A stretch of DNA of 64,000 nucleotides from Rhizophagus clarus (lineage: Eukaryota; Glomeromycota; Glomeromycetes; Glomerales; Glomeraceae). Positions 21,849-32,465 of the stretch are shown one piece after another. The position numbers were made by a program, and so were the translations under genes. The notes under the pieces were generated by a model. The model was not told the origin of the DNA, did not search any database, and worked only from the letters and a program-made list of their open reading frames with translations. The number at the start of each line of letters is the position of its first letter. Positions within the stretch are counted from its first letter, which is position 1. Location of the stretch: assembly GCA_015698045.1 (NCBI GenBank), contig BLAL01000215.1, positions 1,612,001 to 1,676,000 on the forward strand, read 5' to 3'.

Positions 21849-22909
21849 ATGTCTAATGGTGAAAATTCAGAACATCTCGATGACCCAGACTTTCTCAGTG
21901 ATTATGTGTCTTCATTCGGTCCTCAAGATGTTCGTTCACTGAGAGTGAATTTCCGTCCGGGTATAAACGCGCAGGAGGTGATCCCTTACCATATACCACC
22001 TAACAGAGGTATTTGTGACAACGTTTCTCCTAGCAAGCTCAATACTTCAACTTAAATTTTTATAGTCATCATTCCACAGGAATACGTTCTCCAAGGTGTC
22101 AACCGTGCTTTACTCCAAAATGAAAACATAAATATTGCTCAATTGAGTCCAAATAATTATGTTAAATCATTCATCAAAAAACTGCATGAAGTCATCTTGA
22201 GCGCGAGAGCAAACACAGGAACTAATGAGTCTTTGACTGATGCATTGGTAGCCCACATATTATATCGTGTTTTTGATTTTGATCAATGGCCTTTGGGGAT
22301 TAAGTGAGTATTGGTGTCTTTTTTGTCATATATCAATGGTTTCTTATATTGCATTACGTCCAAATTAGTCCACATCCAAGGCTCAAATTTATGGTCGGCC
22401 CCGATGTATCATTAACAGTGATACCTGAATTTGTAGTTAAATGCCAAAATTATATTCTGTTGGTCGTTAAGGCCCGTATGCTTTATGTTTTAATTGCTTG
22501 ACAAGTCTGTATTTTGTTAATCCAAACAACCTTTTATTTTTAATAGGATAAACATCTACATAACACTGCCATTGGGCCAACAAATAACTATGGAGAACCC
22601 CAAATAGCTGGCGAGATACTTGCTTGCGCAAACGAAAATGTGCATGAAGCACGTATACCTTACGATGTGACTGTATTTGTAGCCCGTGTGATTTCTACTT
22701 ATGTCACATTTTACCGTACTACAATCAAAAAAGAATATTGGAATGAACTAGCAGACGGTTGTCCACTAGACAAATCAATTACAGTTGCAAGATGGCCAGT
22801 TAGTAGTGATCCAGTTAACGGTTTTGATCTAGCAGAACCGAATAGAAGACAAGCTGTGCTTGATGCACTTTGCAGAATTTATATAGTAATTTCTGAGTAT
22901 CAGCCATAA
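21849..22909 (+). pseudogene. PD-(D/E)XK-like protein with spliceosomal introns, third donor damaged
   Basis: I read four exons: 21849-22008, 22066-22303, 22369 to about 22469, and 22547-22909. The first two introns are short and GT-AG (donors GTATTT and GTGAGT; acceptors TATAG and ATTAG), and joining keeps frame. The third junction expects a donor where the sequence reads GTCGTTAAGG, so the donor is altered. Exon 3 has VIPEFVVKCQNYILLVV and exon 4 starts DKHLHNT, so a V-x-D-K nuclease-like lysine motif would span the junction. This is followed by YGEPQIAGEILACANEN, the QxxxE-like helix of the same fold. The end, RQAVLDALCRIY, is helical. This family is common in AM fungal genomes; substrate unknown. 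An element gene with introns implies transcription by host Pol II. Confidence 0.5.
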
Positions 22910-23719
22910 TAATAGAATAATAGAATTAGCATAATTTTTTTATTGCACCCACATCGAGCTTTATTTTTAACTCTTATGCTGACATGCATGTGTGATGTAT
23001 CAATAAACGTGTAAAAATATAAATTTTTTCTCAAGAGCGACCGCCTGGTCACAGTTGCCAAGTTTCTCCATATTTTTAATATCTTTATGGTATCTTCCAT
23101 GTTAAAAATAGTTATCAATTGATGTATTTGCTGGTATCAATAGACGTACACAATATAAATTGCGTATGCTGAACCGTGAACGCAATTCTTCAAAGGAGTC
23201 GGTAATGACGAATACTGTATGATGGAGGATATTATTATGAAGACGGAAGATACGAAAGAAAAAGTTCATCAACGATGAGAACACGATTCAAAAAAAATAG
23301 ATCACGTGAAAGGCTTGGTAGATCAATCACCTGAAATGCGCAGTTGATATCGGGAAAATTCTTGCCGAAGAATAGGGGCTGTGCGATGTAATATTAGCAT
23401 ATATATTCACATTATTTTTTCGACTTTATTTTCGCATGTCATGTCTCCGGCCACGTTATTATCATACTTACAAAACAATATTCAGGTATGGATATCTTTG
23501 CCGGCAATCATTATTTCGCATATGGGGTTTGGGGTGTATATGCTAATCCTTCGTCATTTTTTATTGATTTGCAAGGATTAATGGAATAACGAAATGTGGT
23601 GCATAATTGCTAGTGAAAATCTGGGGAATGTTTTCTCCTACGAAATTTACAAATGCTATAAAAACCTATCTTCAGCCCCAATAATTCACTACGATTGGTA
23701 TATGTAGCAGTGAACGGTT
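22910..23719. other. gene-poor spacer with a copied gene fragment
   Basis: No complete gene. At about 23200-23345 the plus strand translates as GGYYYEDGRYERKSSSTM, which repeats the C-terminal motif of the coiled-coil protein ending at 20689 (GYYYRDGRYERKTSPMM). It therefore marks a lost paralogue. A TTTATTTTCGCATGTC block near 23423 partly matches the shared promoter-like element and lies about 300 bases before the RING gene. Confidence 0.5.
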
Positions 23720-25101
23720 ATGGAGAACCAAGCGAGCTTAGTTAATATGGAAGCGACCAATGTTGATGAAATCAATATGAGCCCAATTGGCAACACACAA
23801 AGTAGAGAAAAAAACAGTACTCCCTCATCTGATCCCTCTCTTGTTAGGTTTAGAAACCTCAGATATAATATTCTCAAAAGTCTCGATGATAAAGCTGTCA
23901 GAGATATAGATTTTCCAGAATTAGAACCATGCTCTGAATGTAATAACGACATTTTGACATTTCCTCTCAGGGAGTTCACCCGTCTCTGCTGTGGGCACAT
24001 TTTTCATAGAATCTGTGCTGAAAAAAACTTATGCTTAATATACCAAACCCATGTCCATTTCCCAATTGTGAAAGGAATGTAGAAATCACAGAAATATTTT
24101 CTACTAGTGTGAATTATCCGATTGGCCAATTGCTGGAATCGAATGTTACTATTTAAGATTCACCATTATTTCAATCGAGCAGAACTTCGACCTTAACTAA
24201 CATGATGAGCGAAGGGTTTATCCTAACTTCTCCACCCATACGTATGGAAGGGGTTAAGAATATAGGAATTCAACAGATGAGAAGTCAATTAAGATGTGTT
24301 AAATGCTCTGAGGACCTTTCTTCGTGTCTTCCTCCTCTAGGCTTTCTTTGAACCTTTTCTCATCCTCTACCAAAACCTCTCGTATACTTAACCTGCAAAC
24401 ATATCATCCATTACAACTGTATCGATAATTCACGCAAATTGTGCTCTATATGTCCTTCAACTGATATGGAACTGGAAGAAGAAATGGATGTTGATGGTGA
24501 AGAAGAACCCGATACCAGCAGTAAAAAACGTTCCAATGAAGATACAGATGTCAACTCATCTACACCCAAGAAAAAAGCAAAGAAACCAGTTAGAAGAGAA
24601 GATTCGCCCATTTTGAAAAAGCTTATCAAGGAATTGTCCGCTCTTATTCCCCAACAAACTTCCTCTGGTGGTACTATTTCTTTGCAGACGTTCTCCGATA
24701 TGAATATTGACTCAGTTAATTTTTGTGAATTAAATGACAGGATCATCAAAGCCAAAGATGATAATAAAAGAACTACTCTAAAGCTGATCCATAGCTATTA
24801 CTATTTTGGAAAAGGGTATAGGTTGTGGTTTGACCATTATAAAAAAACATATAGTGATGATACGTCTAATTCTCTTGTTAATGATAAAATTCGTAAGTAT
24901 TTTCCAGACTAAGATAAAACTTCGGAGGCTAATCTTAGAAAAAGAAAGGAAAAGGCAATAAAAATCTTTAAACTTTTTGATGGGGTCAGAGGGGTAAATA
25001 AGGTAAATTGTATTAAGACTTTTTCTGCATTGACTATTTCAAGGTTAGGCGTAGAGGATATTGACTATGTAATAGCTAAAGTTTTAAAAGCGGGCCAGTG
25101 A
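23720..25101 (+). pseudogene. double RING-finger protein (broken)
   Basis: First finger: CSECNNDIL, then CCGHIFHRIC and, after a one-A loss in a poly-A run near 24030, PNPCPFPNCERN. This gives a C-x2-C, C-x-H-x2-H-x2-C, C-x4-C pattern. In the shifted frame, stops at about 24154 and 24349 precede a second finger, CVKCSED, LTCKHIIHYNC and LCSICPS. A basic segment follows (PKKKAKKPVRRED, nuclear-signal-like) and then a helical C-terminal region with a TAA at 24910, the frame continuing to TGA 25099-25101. RING proteins are commonly E3 ubiquitin ligases. With the F-box-like gene near the right end this suggests the element once manipulated ubiquitination. Function is inferred from the fingers. 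Confidence 0.65.
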
Positions 25102-25945
25102 AATTTACTGCGCCATTTTTTACTCAAGTGTGAACATATGTTCACAGCTACCGAAATTTATCTGGATTTTAGATAAGCCAAATTTTACTCAAATGTGATC
25201 GCCTGCCAAAATTTTTCTATGTTTTAATATATTTGAAACGTGTATAGTTATCATTCCACAAATAAAACAGCGTATATACTTATCATTTATTTTTAACTTG
25301 TATACACCTATCAAAAATAAATAAAAGGTGCAACCCGTTCTTTATCTTAATTTTTACTTAGCTACTACATCACACTCATAAGCTATGAAAATAAAACACT
25401 ATTCTATACTAACGAAAAAATCTTATTCCTGTTGCTCGTTTAACCTTTCACCATAATTGATGGTAATATTGATTTCATTCACATTTTGCGAAAAGGGAGG
25501 TATTTCGATAGTTGATGGTGTAGGTTTTAGGAGATTAACTTAACCGGATGCTAATCCTGGTTCTGACGAGCTTGGCCATCATGTCTATAGATCAAGAGAG
25601 GTGAAATCTGATTGGCCAATCATCTCGTGATTTATAGCAACTCACTGAAGGCGTCTGGAACATTCTTAGAACTATCGAGGAACTGGCAGGGAACTGGAAA
25701 GGAATAAAAATGAATATAGTTTTATTATAGTGTATAATATTTAGCCAAACATAACTTATAGTTTATTTTTTGCGAAATAAATAGCTATATAATTTACATT
25801 ATGATCGCCTAGTAAAATTATAAAATATACTATGCATGATCTGGTGACCAATGATCACGTGATCAGAGTCTAACCCTTACCAGATATGACACAATCCGCG
25901 ATATAAGCGCATAAAAAATAGTACTTTTATAATCACGAAAAAAGA
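25102..25945. other. intergenic region inside the element with a minus-strand gene fragment
   Basis: Mostly AT-rich. On the minus strand, 25423-25560 reads as a coding-like tail (PTPSTIEIPPFSQNVNEI, then TINYGERLNEQQE and stop), preceded by a stop and no recognisable body, so it is a C-terminal fragment. A perfect palindrome, TGATCACGTGATCA, lies near 25853, about 90 bases before the next gene. The CACGTG core recurs in the inverted repeats. Confidence 0.4.
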
Positions 25946-27176
25946 ATGTCATTTTGTAGACCTCACCTAAGGATGGTGCCGCAAATAAGCAATTGCGGAA
26001 TAATTGCGATTTACGGTATTGTGGAACATTGCGGATTTTTAAACCTAAATATCCGCAATTCCGCAATCCGCAATTGTCCGCAATTCCGCAAATATTCCGC
26101 AATTCTGCAAAGTACCGCAATTCAATTGCGGAATAATTGCGGAATTGCGGCACATTTGCGGAATTGCGATACATTTGCGGAATTGCAATTTCGCTAAAGC
26201 AATCCAAAAAAACGTTGCGAAATGTTTTTTTTAATTAAATATACTTTGAAAAAACGTTTCGCAACGTTTTTTCTTTAAATTAATTAAAAAACGTTGCGAA
26301 ATGTTTTTTTTTAATTAAATATACTTTGAAAAAATATTTCGCAACGTTTTTTCTTTAAATTAATTAAAAAAACGTTGTGAAATGCTTTTTATTAATTAAA
26401 ATACTTTGAAAAAACGTTTCGCAACGTTTTTTCTTTAAATTAATTAAAAAAAACGTTGCGAAATGCTTTTTATTAATTAAAATACTTTGAAAAAACGTTT
26501 CGCAACGTTTTTTCGTTAAATTAATTAAAAAAACGTTGCGAAATGCTTTTTATTAATTAAAATACTTTGAAAAAACATTTCGCAACGTTTTTTTGTTAAA
26601 TTAATTAAAAAAACGTTGCGAAATGTTTTTTTTATTAAATCGGTTCAGTAAACTGCCAAAACCGATCAGGTGAATTACGGAATTGCGGTTCACTAACCGC
26701 AATTCAACTCCAAAATCCGCAATATTGCGGATTTGATAAATCAATTGCGGTACCATCCTTAACCTCACCCAAGGCAGAGGAGAACATGTGAAGAATATAA
26801 AGCTGAGCTGGAGGAGAAGAACTATTATCTTCGTAGTGAATTGCAAACAGAAGTGGATATTAATCGCCAGAATGAAAGATGAATTAATCAACTGGAGCGA
26901 GATTATTCCCGGTGTGAGCAAGAAATTCAGGATCTCAATAGGGAAATAGAGCATCTTGAGAATGCTTCAAAGGAAGAAATATCAGAACTGAAATCCGAAA
27001 TCTCCAGCCTAAAAAATCAGCTATATCAAGCTAGGAAAGATGTGCGAGATAAGGGAAAATATATCTCTACCTTAGAAAATAAATTATTAGAGTCTGAAGA
27101 GCAAGTGAAAAAAGATCAAGTCCATCTCATCGTGAAAGAATACTCCAGAACGAGAAAATTCTCCAGATCAATATAA
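25946..27176 (+). pseudogene. coiled-coil protein gene split by a MITE just after its start
   Basis: ATG at 25946 is followed by seven codons (MSFCRPH) and then by the MITE at 25968-26761. The reading frame resumes exactly in phase after the second target duplication (PRQRRTCEEYKAELEEK) and runs to TAA 27174-27176. The body is coiled coil throughout (LERDYSRCEQEIQDLNREIE, then EISELKSEISSLKNQLYQA). One in-frame TGA lies near 26880 within RQNER. Intact, it would be about 145 residues. Function unknown; a structural or scaffold role is possible. Confidence 0.65.
25968..26761 (+). mobile_element. hAT-type MITE A with 8-bp target duplication
   Basis: Termini TAAGGATGGTGCCGC and GCGGTACCATCCTTA are inverted repeats. 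The flanks are ACCTCACC on both sides (25960-25967 and 26762-26769), a perfect 8-bp duplication as made by hAT transposases. Subterminal regions hold many AATTGCGGAA-type repeats on both strands. The centre (about 26200-26640) is a tandem array of units of about 86 bases built from AAAAACGTTGCGAAATG and its inverse. No coding capacity. Confidence 0.9.
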
Positions 27177-27189
27177 TTTTGATGATAAT

Positions 27190-27645
27190 ATGGCGACAAT
27201 AATAGAGTTAATGAATGCTATAGATGGATTTGTGGACAACCCAACAACGGCTAGAGCGATCATGGCTGATCAAGTAAAAAGGGCCACAAGGCAGATTCAA
27301 AGAAAAGAAACCACCTTACAGCAGGATTTACTTCGTGAGTAACGAAGGTGATATGATGCAGAGGCTGAGCGAGATCTTGCTATTATGCGAAGAGATCTTG
27401 CTGAAGGAGCGATGGATAGGGTTGTTGCTGATCTTCAGCAGTTGCGGGCTAATGCCCAAAGTCAAGTAAATAAAATGTTAGGCAATATAGAAAGAAAGCA
27501 AACCTATATAGGTGTGCTGGTACAAGAAAAATTTGCCTTGCAATTACTGTATCAGCGAAATACCCACCACCTACAGCGATGTAGAGAAGATATAGGTTTA
27601 TTAGAGTATAATCGGGACAGGCTCTATGAGCGATATGAAAAATAG
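27190..27645 (+). pseudogene. coiled-coil protein, two in-frame stops
   Basis: From ATG 27190 the frame gives MATIIELMNAIDGFVDNP and a helical region, is stopped by TAA and TGA near 27340-27353, and resumes in the same frame as RDLAEGAMDRVVADLQQL with a long helical C-terminus ending YERYEK at 27643-27645. About 151 codons in total. Rich in Arg, Gln and Glu with heptad spacing. It lies between another coiled-coil gene and the Gag-like gene. Function not recognised. Confidence 0.5.
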
Positions 27646-27705
27646 AAGGCTAAAGAAAAAAATTCTCGCTAAATTATTTTAGCGCTACAGAATAATCCAC
27701 TAAAC

Positions 27706-29782
27706 ATGGCTGAAGGTAGACGTTTACCAGTATTGAAATTAATGGCCCCTGCTCTTGCAAAATTTCAACCTTATATAGGCCAAGAACCTCCTGATGATTA
27801 TTTGGATAAAGTTATTCAATCATGGGCATATCTTGAAGGGCACATGACAGTTCTTGAAAATGCAAATGCAGGAGATTTTGATAATGCGGTCAAGTGTAAT
27901 ATTTTAAAATCTATGATGGGTGGAAAATACGCTCCAGTACCAGCAAATAATGGTCTTGTAGCAGGAAATCTGGCTATAAATACTCCAGATACATTACGAG
28001 CTTGAATGAGAGCAAAATACCAGCGAGAGATTATTGAAAATCAGCAATCGGCTATTCAAAGATTAACTCAAGAAAAATATCAACCCTATGATACCCCTGA
28101 TACTTATGAAGCCAGAATTCGACCACTATTATTAGGAGTAGCAGACAATGATGCGCAAGTCCTAGGGTTTCTTAAAAGCCATTTAACAGGTGATTTTTAT
28201 ACCTGGATGAGAATCGCCAATCCTGGAGGCATTAATGCCTTTTTCACTGAACTAAAAAATATGTGGCTAGAGCGTGGATAAAATTTGAGTGGAAGAATTT
28301 CAGAGGAATCGAATCAATTTGCCAATCAAGCCTTACCTAGTATAAATCCAGTATCCTATTCTTTACCATAAGTTACTCCAGTTTCTCAACCAGCTTTTAA
28401 TAAAGATGATATGCAAAAGGCGATTCAAGACGCATTAGCACAGTAAAAAACTGAAAACCAGACATTAATAAAGAAAATTACTGAATTAGAATCTCAAATG
28501 GCTAAGCAAACGCATATACCTACTCCTCAAACTGTTGAACCTATTGAATCCGTTAAACAACTGAGAAGTCCACCAGCTTTTACAAAGTCAGAGGAAGGTA
28601 TGAGAAATTATCACATATATGAATACTTAAAAAATTTAGGTTATATTAGCCAGGAAGAAATGGACCACGATTATCCTGTAAAACCTTTTCAAAGACCTCA
28701 TCCACAGCGAAGTAATGTCTCTGCTAGAATTGATAGAGTAGAGGAGGGAATAAATGAAACTCATGATGCTGTAAATCAACTAACAAATCAATTCCAGAAA
28801 CTAGATATACATAAATGTGATACTTGTGGGGAAACAGGCCATAGTAAAAGTAGTTGTCCTAAGCAGATTGCACGATTCAATTTTAATCGGGGTTATTTTA
28901 AGCCTCTTACACCTATAAATTTCCAAAACACGCCTCCAGATTCTGATAATGATGGGGATGGTTATGATGAGGAAAATAATAGATGGCCTGGATATGATCC
29001 ACCAGAAAAAAAAACAGGTACCAGTAAATGAAAAGTTATCCCTGGAATTCAGTCAGCCTGAAATATATGACGAGCTATTGCCAAAGCTTTCACCAGCAAT
29101 GCGCAAAATGTGTCTATCTCGAAAGGCTCTTGAGGAGAAATCAAAAAAAGATGAGTGGTTTTCGTCCCTACAATACCTAAATGCTAATATAAATGACCTA
29201 TTAATCTCTAATTCTTTTTAGATTCTGCAAGTGAATTTTGCTGTATGAATGATCCAGCAATCAATGCACTTGGATGGAAAGTTGATAAGCCATCTGATTT
29301 CGCTATAAAGAGCAACTCCAAACACATTACCGAAGTATTAGGATGGTTTATGGATGTACCAATTAGTATTAGGGATAAGGATGGTAAGATTGTCACAGCT
29401 ACTAGAAATTTTACTTGTATTGATAATGGAGAACCCGAACCAATGTTATGTTTAGGTATGACATGGATTAGGAAAGTTTAAGGTGTTCTCGACCCAAATA
29501 AAAATCAATTCCGAATGAAGTTACATGGGAAAGCTTACATTATCCCAACCTTTAGCAAGGCTCCGGTAGTCAAGGATCTGCCAAAAGAGGAGCAGGATCA
29601 AGCATCCGCCGATTCTTCTAGCCTGACTGGTGATAGGGACTTAAAAAAAAGTATGTAAACTGCATGAGTTATGAGGATATGGCAATTCGTATAAGAGAGC
29701 TCGAAAAGGCATTATTTTCTAGCATTCAATCGAATTTGGAAATTATAGGATATTATAATAGTTTGCGCAGTCAGATTGAATA
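27706..29782 (+). pseudogene. Gag-like protein with CCHC knuckle and retropepsin-like protease (broken)
   Basis: From ATG 27706 the first frame gives a helical Gag-like region including GDFYTWMRI and AFFTELKNMWLERG, typical of retrotransposon Gag domains. It carries in-frame stops at 28003, 28279, 28369 and 28444. A coiled coil and one CCHC zinc knuckle follow (CDTCGETGHSKSSC, 28819-28860, spacing C-x2-C-x4-H-x4-C). At a run of nine A (about 29006-29014) coding shifts by one, and shifts again at a T-run at 29215-29219. It then reads LDSASEF (29218-29238), a retropepsin active-site-like D-S-A, and a beta-rich protease-like domain ending LCLGMTWI. A further stop is at 29479 and a further A-run shift near 29642. 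There is no reverse transcriptase. Likely role: shell protein plus maturation protease, by analogy. Confidence 0.7.
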
Positions 29783-29792
29783 GGACGAATAA

Positions 29793-30344
29793 TTATTTGG
29801 TAATAAGAGGACGACCAGATGCTCTAAATTTTTCTATTTCAGAACTAGTTCTCTTATACAAATCTAAGACATCTTCAGAAGATTCGGTAGGTGAAATAGA
29901 ATCAGAGGCGCGAACAGCCTTGGTTCTCTATTTTCTTCCTTCAGTTTTTTTTGCTTTACTATCTGAAATAACATCCTCTTCTGAAGCGCTAATTTTAGTA
30001 TCATGTATTTTGTTTTACAGTGTTGTGAAGGCAGAATCAAATTTATTTTGAAATTCTTCCTTTGGTCTTTCAGTTTGGCATGATCTCTCCAGGATCCGCT
30101 TCTCATTCTGTTTATCTATAACGTTCATGCTTGAAATGACTGCTAAATCATTCCATTGAATCCTGTTAAACTACTATCCTCTCCAAATTTGATATAAGCG
30201 ACTATTCGATATATTATATTTTTTACTTAGCTGAGCTAAAGGTTTGGACTTCATATCACGGTATTGCATAATGTCTTTATAATCTGTGGGTAATAAGTAA
30301 CTAGCCCTGGAACTAATATGTGTTTTAAGCTGGGGTGTGATCAT
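29793..30344 (-). pseudogene. helix-turn-helix DNA-binding-like protein (broken)
   Basis: Minus-strand frame of 184 codons from ATG 30344 to TAA 29793, interrupted by two adjacent TAG codons and two more stops (TAA, TAG), with no frameshift. The start MITPQLKTHISSRASYL leads to a helix-turn-helix-like segment, KPLAQLSKKYNISNSRLYQI, at about residues 38-57. The rest is charged and Ser-rich, with an acidic-basic end (SSEIEKFRASGRPLITK). It lies convergent with the Gag-like gene, 10 bases from its end. A transcriptional regulator or DNA-packaging accessory is possible. I do not recognise the family. Confidence 0.5.
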
Positions 30345-30389
30345 ATTAGTAGCTAATCGCTAGAGATTTTTTTTTCACTATAAATAAAA

Positions 30390-30625
30390 AATGTACAAAA
30401 AATATCAGTAATACTGGTATTATGCTAGTATTAGTAATACGGTAGTATCAGTAGTATTGGTAGTATCGATAGTATGCTAGTATCAGTAATATGGTAGTAT
30501 CAGTAGTATTAGTAGTATTAGTAGTATTAGTAGTATTAGTAATAATAGTATTAGTAGTATGCTAGTATAGATAATATTGTAGTAACTGTAGTATCAGTAG
30601 TATGCTAGTATCGGTAGTATCCATA
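30390..30625 (+). repeat. AGTATTAGT-type degenerate short tandem repeat
   Basis: About 230 bases of GTAGTATYAGTAGTAT-like units in 9- and 12-base steps, with interspersed GTATGCTAGTAT. No gene overlaps it. It ends about 70 bases before the next start codon. Confidence 0.8.
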
Positions 30626-30692
30626 AAAATAAAATGTTTCCAGAATCGCTCATATTTTTTTTAGTATACTAATAACTAGGCCGAAAAAAATT

Positions 30693-32465
30693 ATGTCCAA
30701 TGTGCATACCTTAAAAGATATCGAGGATAAAGGGGCAGTTGGAGGTTTACTAGGTAAACAAATCCCTCCAGGTCGTTGGCTTGGTAGCAACCGTGAATCA
30801 GAACTTGAGAAAGCATTGCGTGGTAGTATCAAAACTGCTTCTGATATTGCTAATGATTATAAAGAACTGCAGGATGTATGTTTAAAGCAAAAAAAGGATC
30901 TTATGCTAGTTCAAGCTAATGCTAATAAAAAGATTAGCCAGCTGAATGCGACCAATACTAGGCTTAGATCTTCTGAACAGTTATCCCATACTGAGCGTAA
31001 AGCAGAGTGAGAGAAATATTCTGCCGAAATCAAATCACTCAAATCCTTGATTAAAATACTGAAGAAAGAAGCGACTTTGGCACAGAAAGCTTCATCCCTT
31101 GACAAGATCAAGATTCTCTCTCTTGAAGCTAAAATAAGTGAATTGGAAGGTAAGTTGGAAGATCTGAAAGTAGAACAGGAGGATTTTCTACTACATACAT
31201 CTTTCTTTGATTCAGATGTAGTGGAAGAGATAACAGGGACACCAGGAAAACAGAAAGATTCAAAATTACTTGATTGGATTGATGATAATTTAAAGAGTCT
31301 TGTCTATGAGCTTGGATTCGAAAATAAAGTGAAGGAAATCGAAAAAAAAATTACTAAGGAAGATTTACTAGAGGTATTGCAATATGCCTTGTTAAAAAGA
31401 AATTCTCTCCTTCAAGAAGCGAACCTAAAGGGATCAGCTAATGCTTGTTTAGCCAAGTAGACTTAAAAAACATCTAGCGAGTCTGAAGTGGTTGGAGGGA
31501 TGAGATCATGCCTAAGCGCCTCTGGTCAAAGTGAACCTTCAAGTGTTAGTAGGCTAGCAAAAGGTATCACTAATCCTAATCTCGCCTGCCCCCAAAGGGA
31601 TCCCTTAATATTACCCATTACTGCAGGTAAGGATGGTGCCGCAATTGATTTATCAAATCCGCAATATTGTGGATTTTGGAGTTGAATTGCGGTTAGTGAA
31701 CCGCAATTCCGCAATTCACCTGATCGGTTTTGGCAATTTACCGAACCGATTTAATAAAAAAAACGTTTACGCAATATTTTTTTTAATTAATTTAACGAAA
31801 AAACGTTGCGAAACGTTTTTTTAAAGTATTTTAATTAATAAAAAGCATTTCACAACGTTTTTTCAAAGTATTTTAATTAATAAAAAGCGTTTTGCAATGT
31901 TTTTTCAAAGTATATTTAATTAAAAAAAACGTTTCACAACGTTTTTTTGGATTGCTTTAGCGAAATTGCAATTCCGCAAATGTATCGCAATTCCGCAAAT
32001 GTGCCACAATTCCGCAATTATTCCACAATTGAATTGCGGTACTTTGCGGAATTGCGGAATATTTGCGGAATTGCGGACAATTGCGGATTGCGGAATTGCG
32101 GATATTTAGGTTTAAAAATCTGCAATGTTCCGCAATACCGTAAATTGCAATTATTCCGCAATTGCTTATTTGCGGCACCATCCTTAACTGCAGGTCATAA
32201 AGTGATCCAAGCTCCAGCTAATGAGAAATCTGATTCTTTATTTTTTCAGTATGCATTCATCTTCGCAATAGTATTACTAATCATATACATCCTATACCGC
32301 GTGTTTTCTCGTCTATATTCAGTTTGCGAAAAGCAAACAAAAAATATACTGAACTATAAAATACCCTTAAATAGAAATTATAGTTATGGATCCTCAACCC
32401 GATACGCAGAAGAACCAAAAGACAGGATTACCCCCTATGAAACTTTATCTTATGGATATGGATGA
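30693..32465 (+). pseudogene. coiled-coil protein with C-terminal membrane segment, split by a MITE
   Basis: ATG 30693 begins MSNVHTLKDIEDKGAVGG. A coiled coil follows (about 40-180), with TGA at 31008, and TAG and TAA at about 31458-31466. The same frame continues to PLILPITAG, where the MITE at 31628-32186 is inserted. After the MITE the frame resumes in phase, with a strong hydrophobic segment, YAFIFAIVLLIIYILY (about 32246-32295), then a short basic and Tyr-rich tail ending 32465. The last 80 bases overlap the packaging ATPase start. A membrane-anchored or virion-membrane protein is plausible; Polintons and related viruses have such genes, but identity is not shown. Confidence 0.6.
31628..32186 (-). 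mobile_element. hAT-type MITE B with 8-bp target duplication
   Basis: Same family as MITE A, inserted in the opposite orientation and shorter. Ends are TAAGGATGGTGCCGC and GCGGCACCATCCTTA. The target duplication ACTGCAGG is perfect (31620-31627 and 32187-32194). AATTGCGG subterminal repeats flank a reduced array of AACGTTGCG-type units (about 31760-31950). Confidence 0.9.

Noticed and set aside
25863..26207. Cysteine/asparagine-rich frames over the MITE arms (also 31947-32465, 5' part)
   Set aside because: Produced by the repeated AATTGCGG units of the MITEs, not by a gene.
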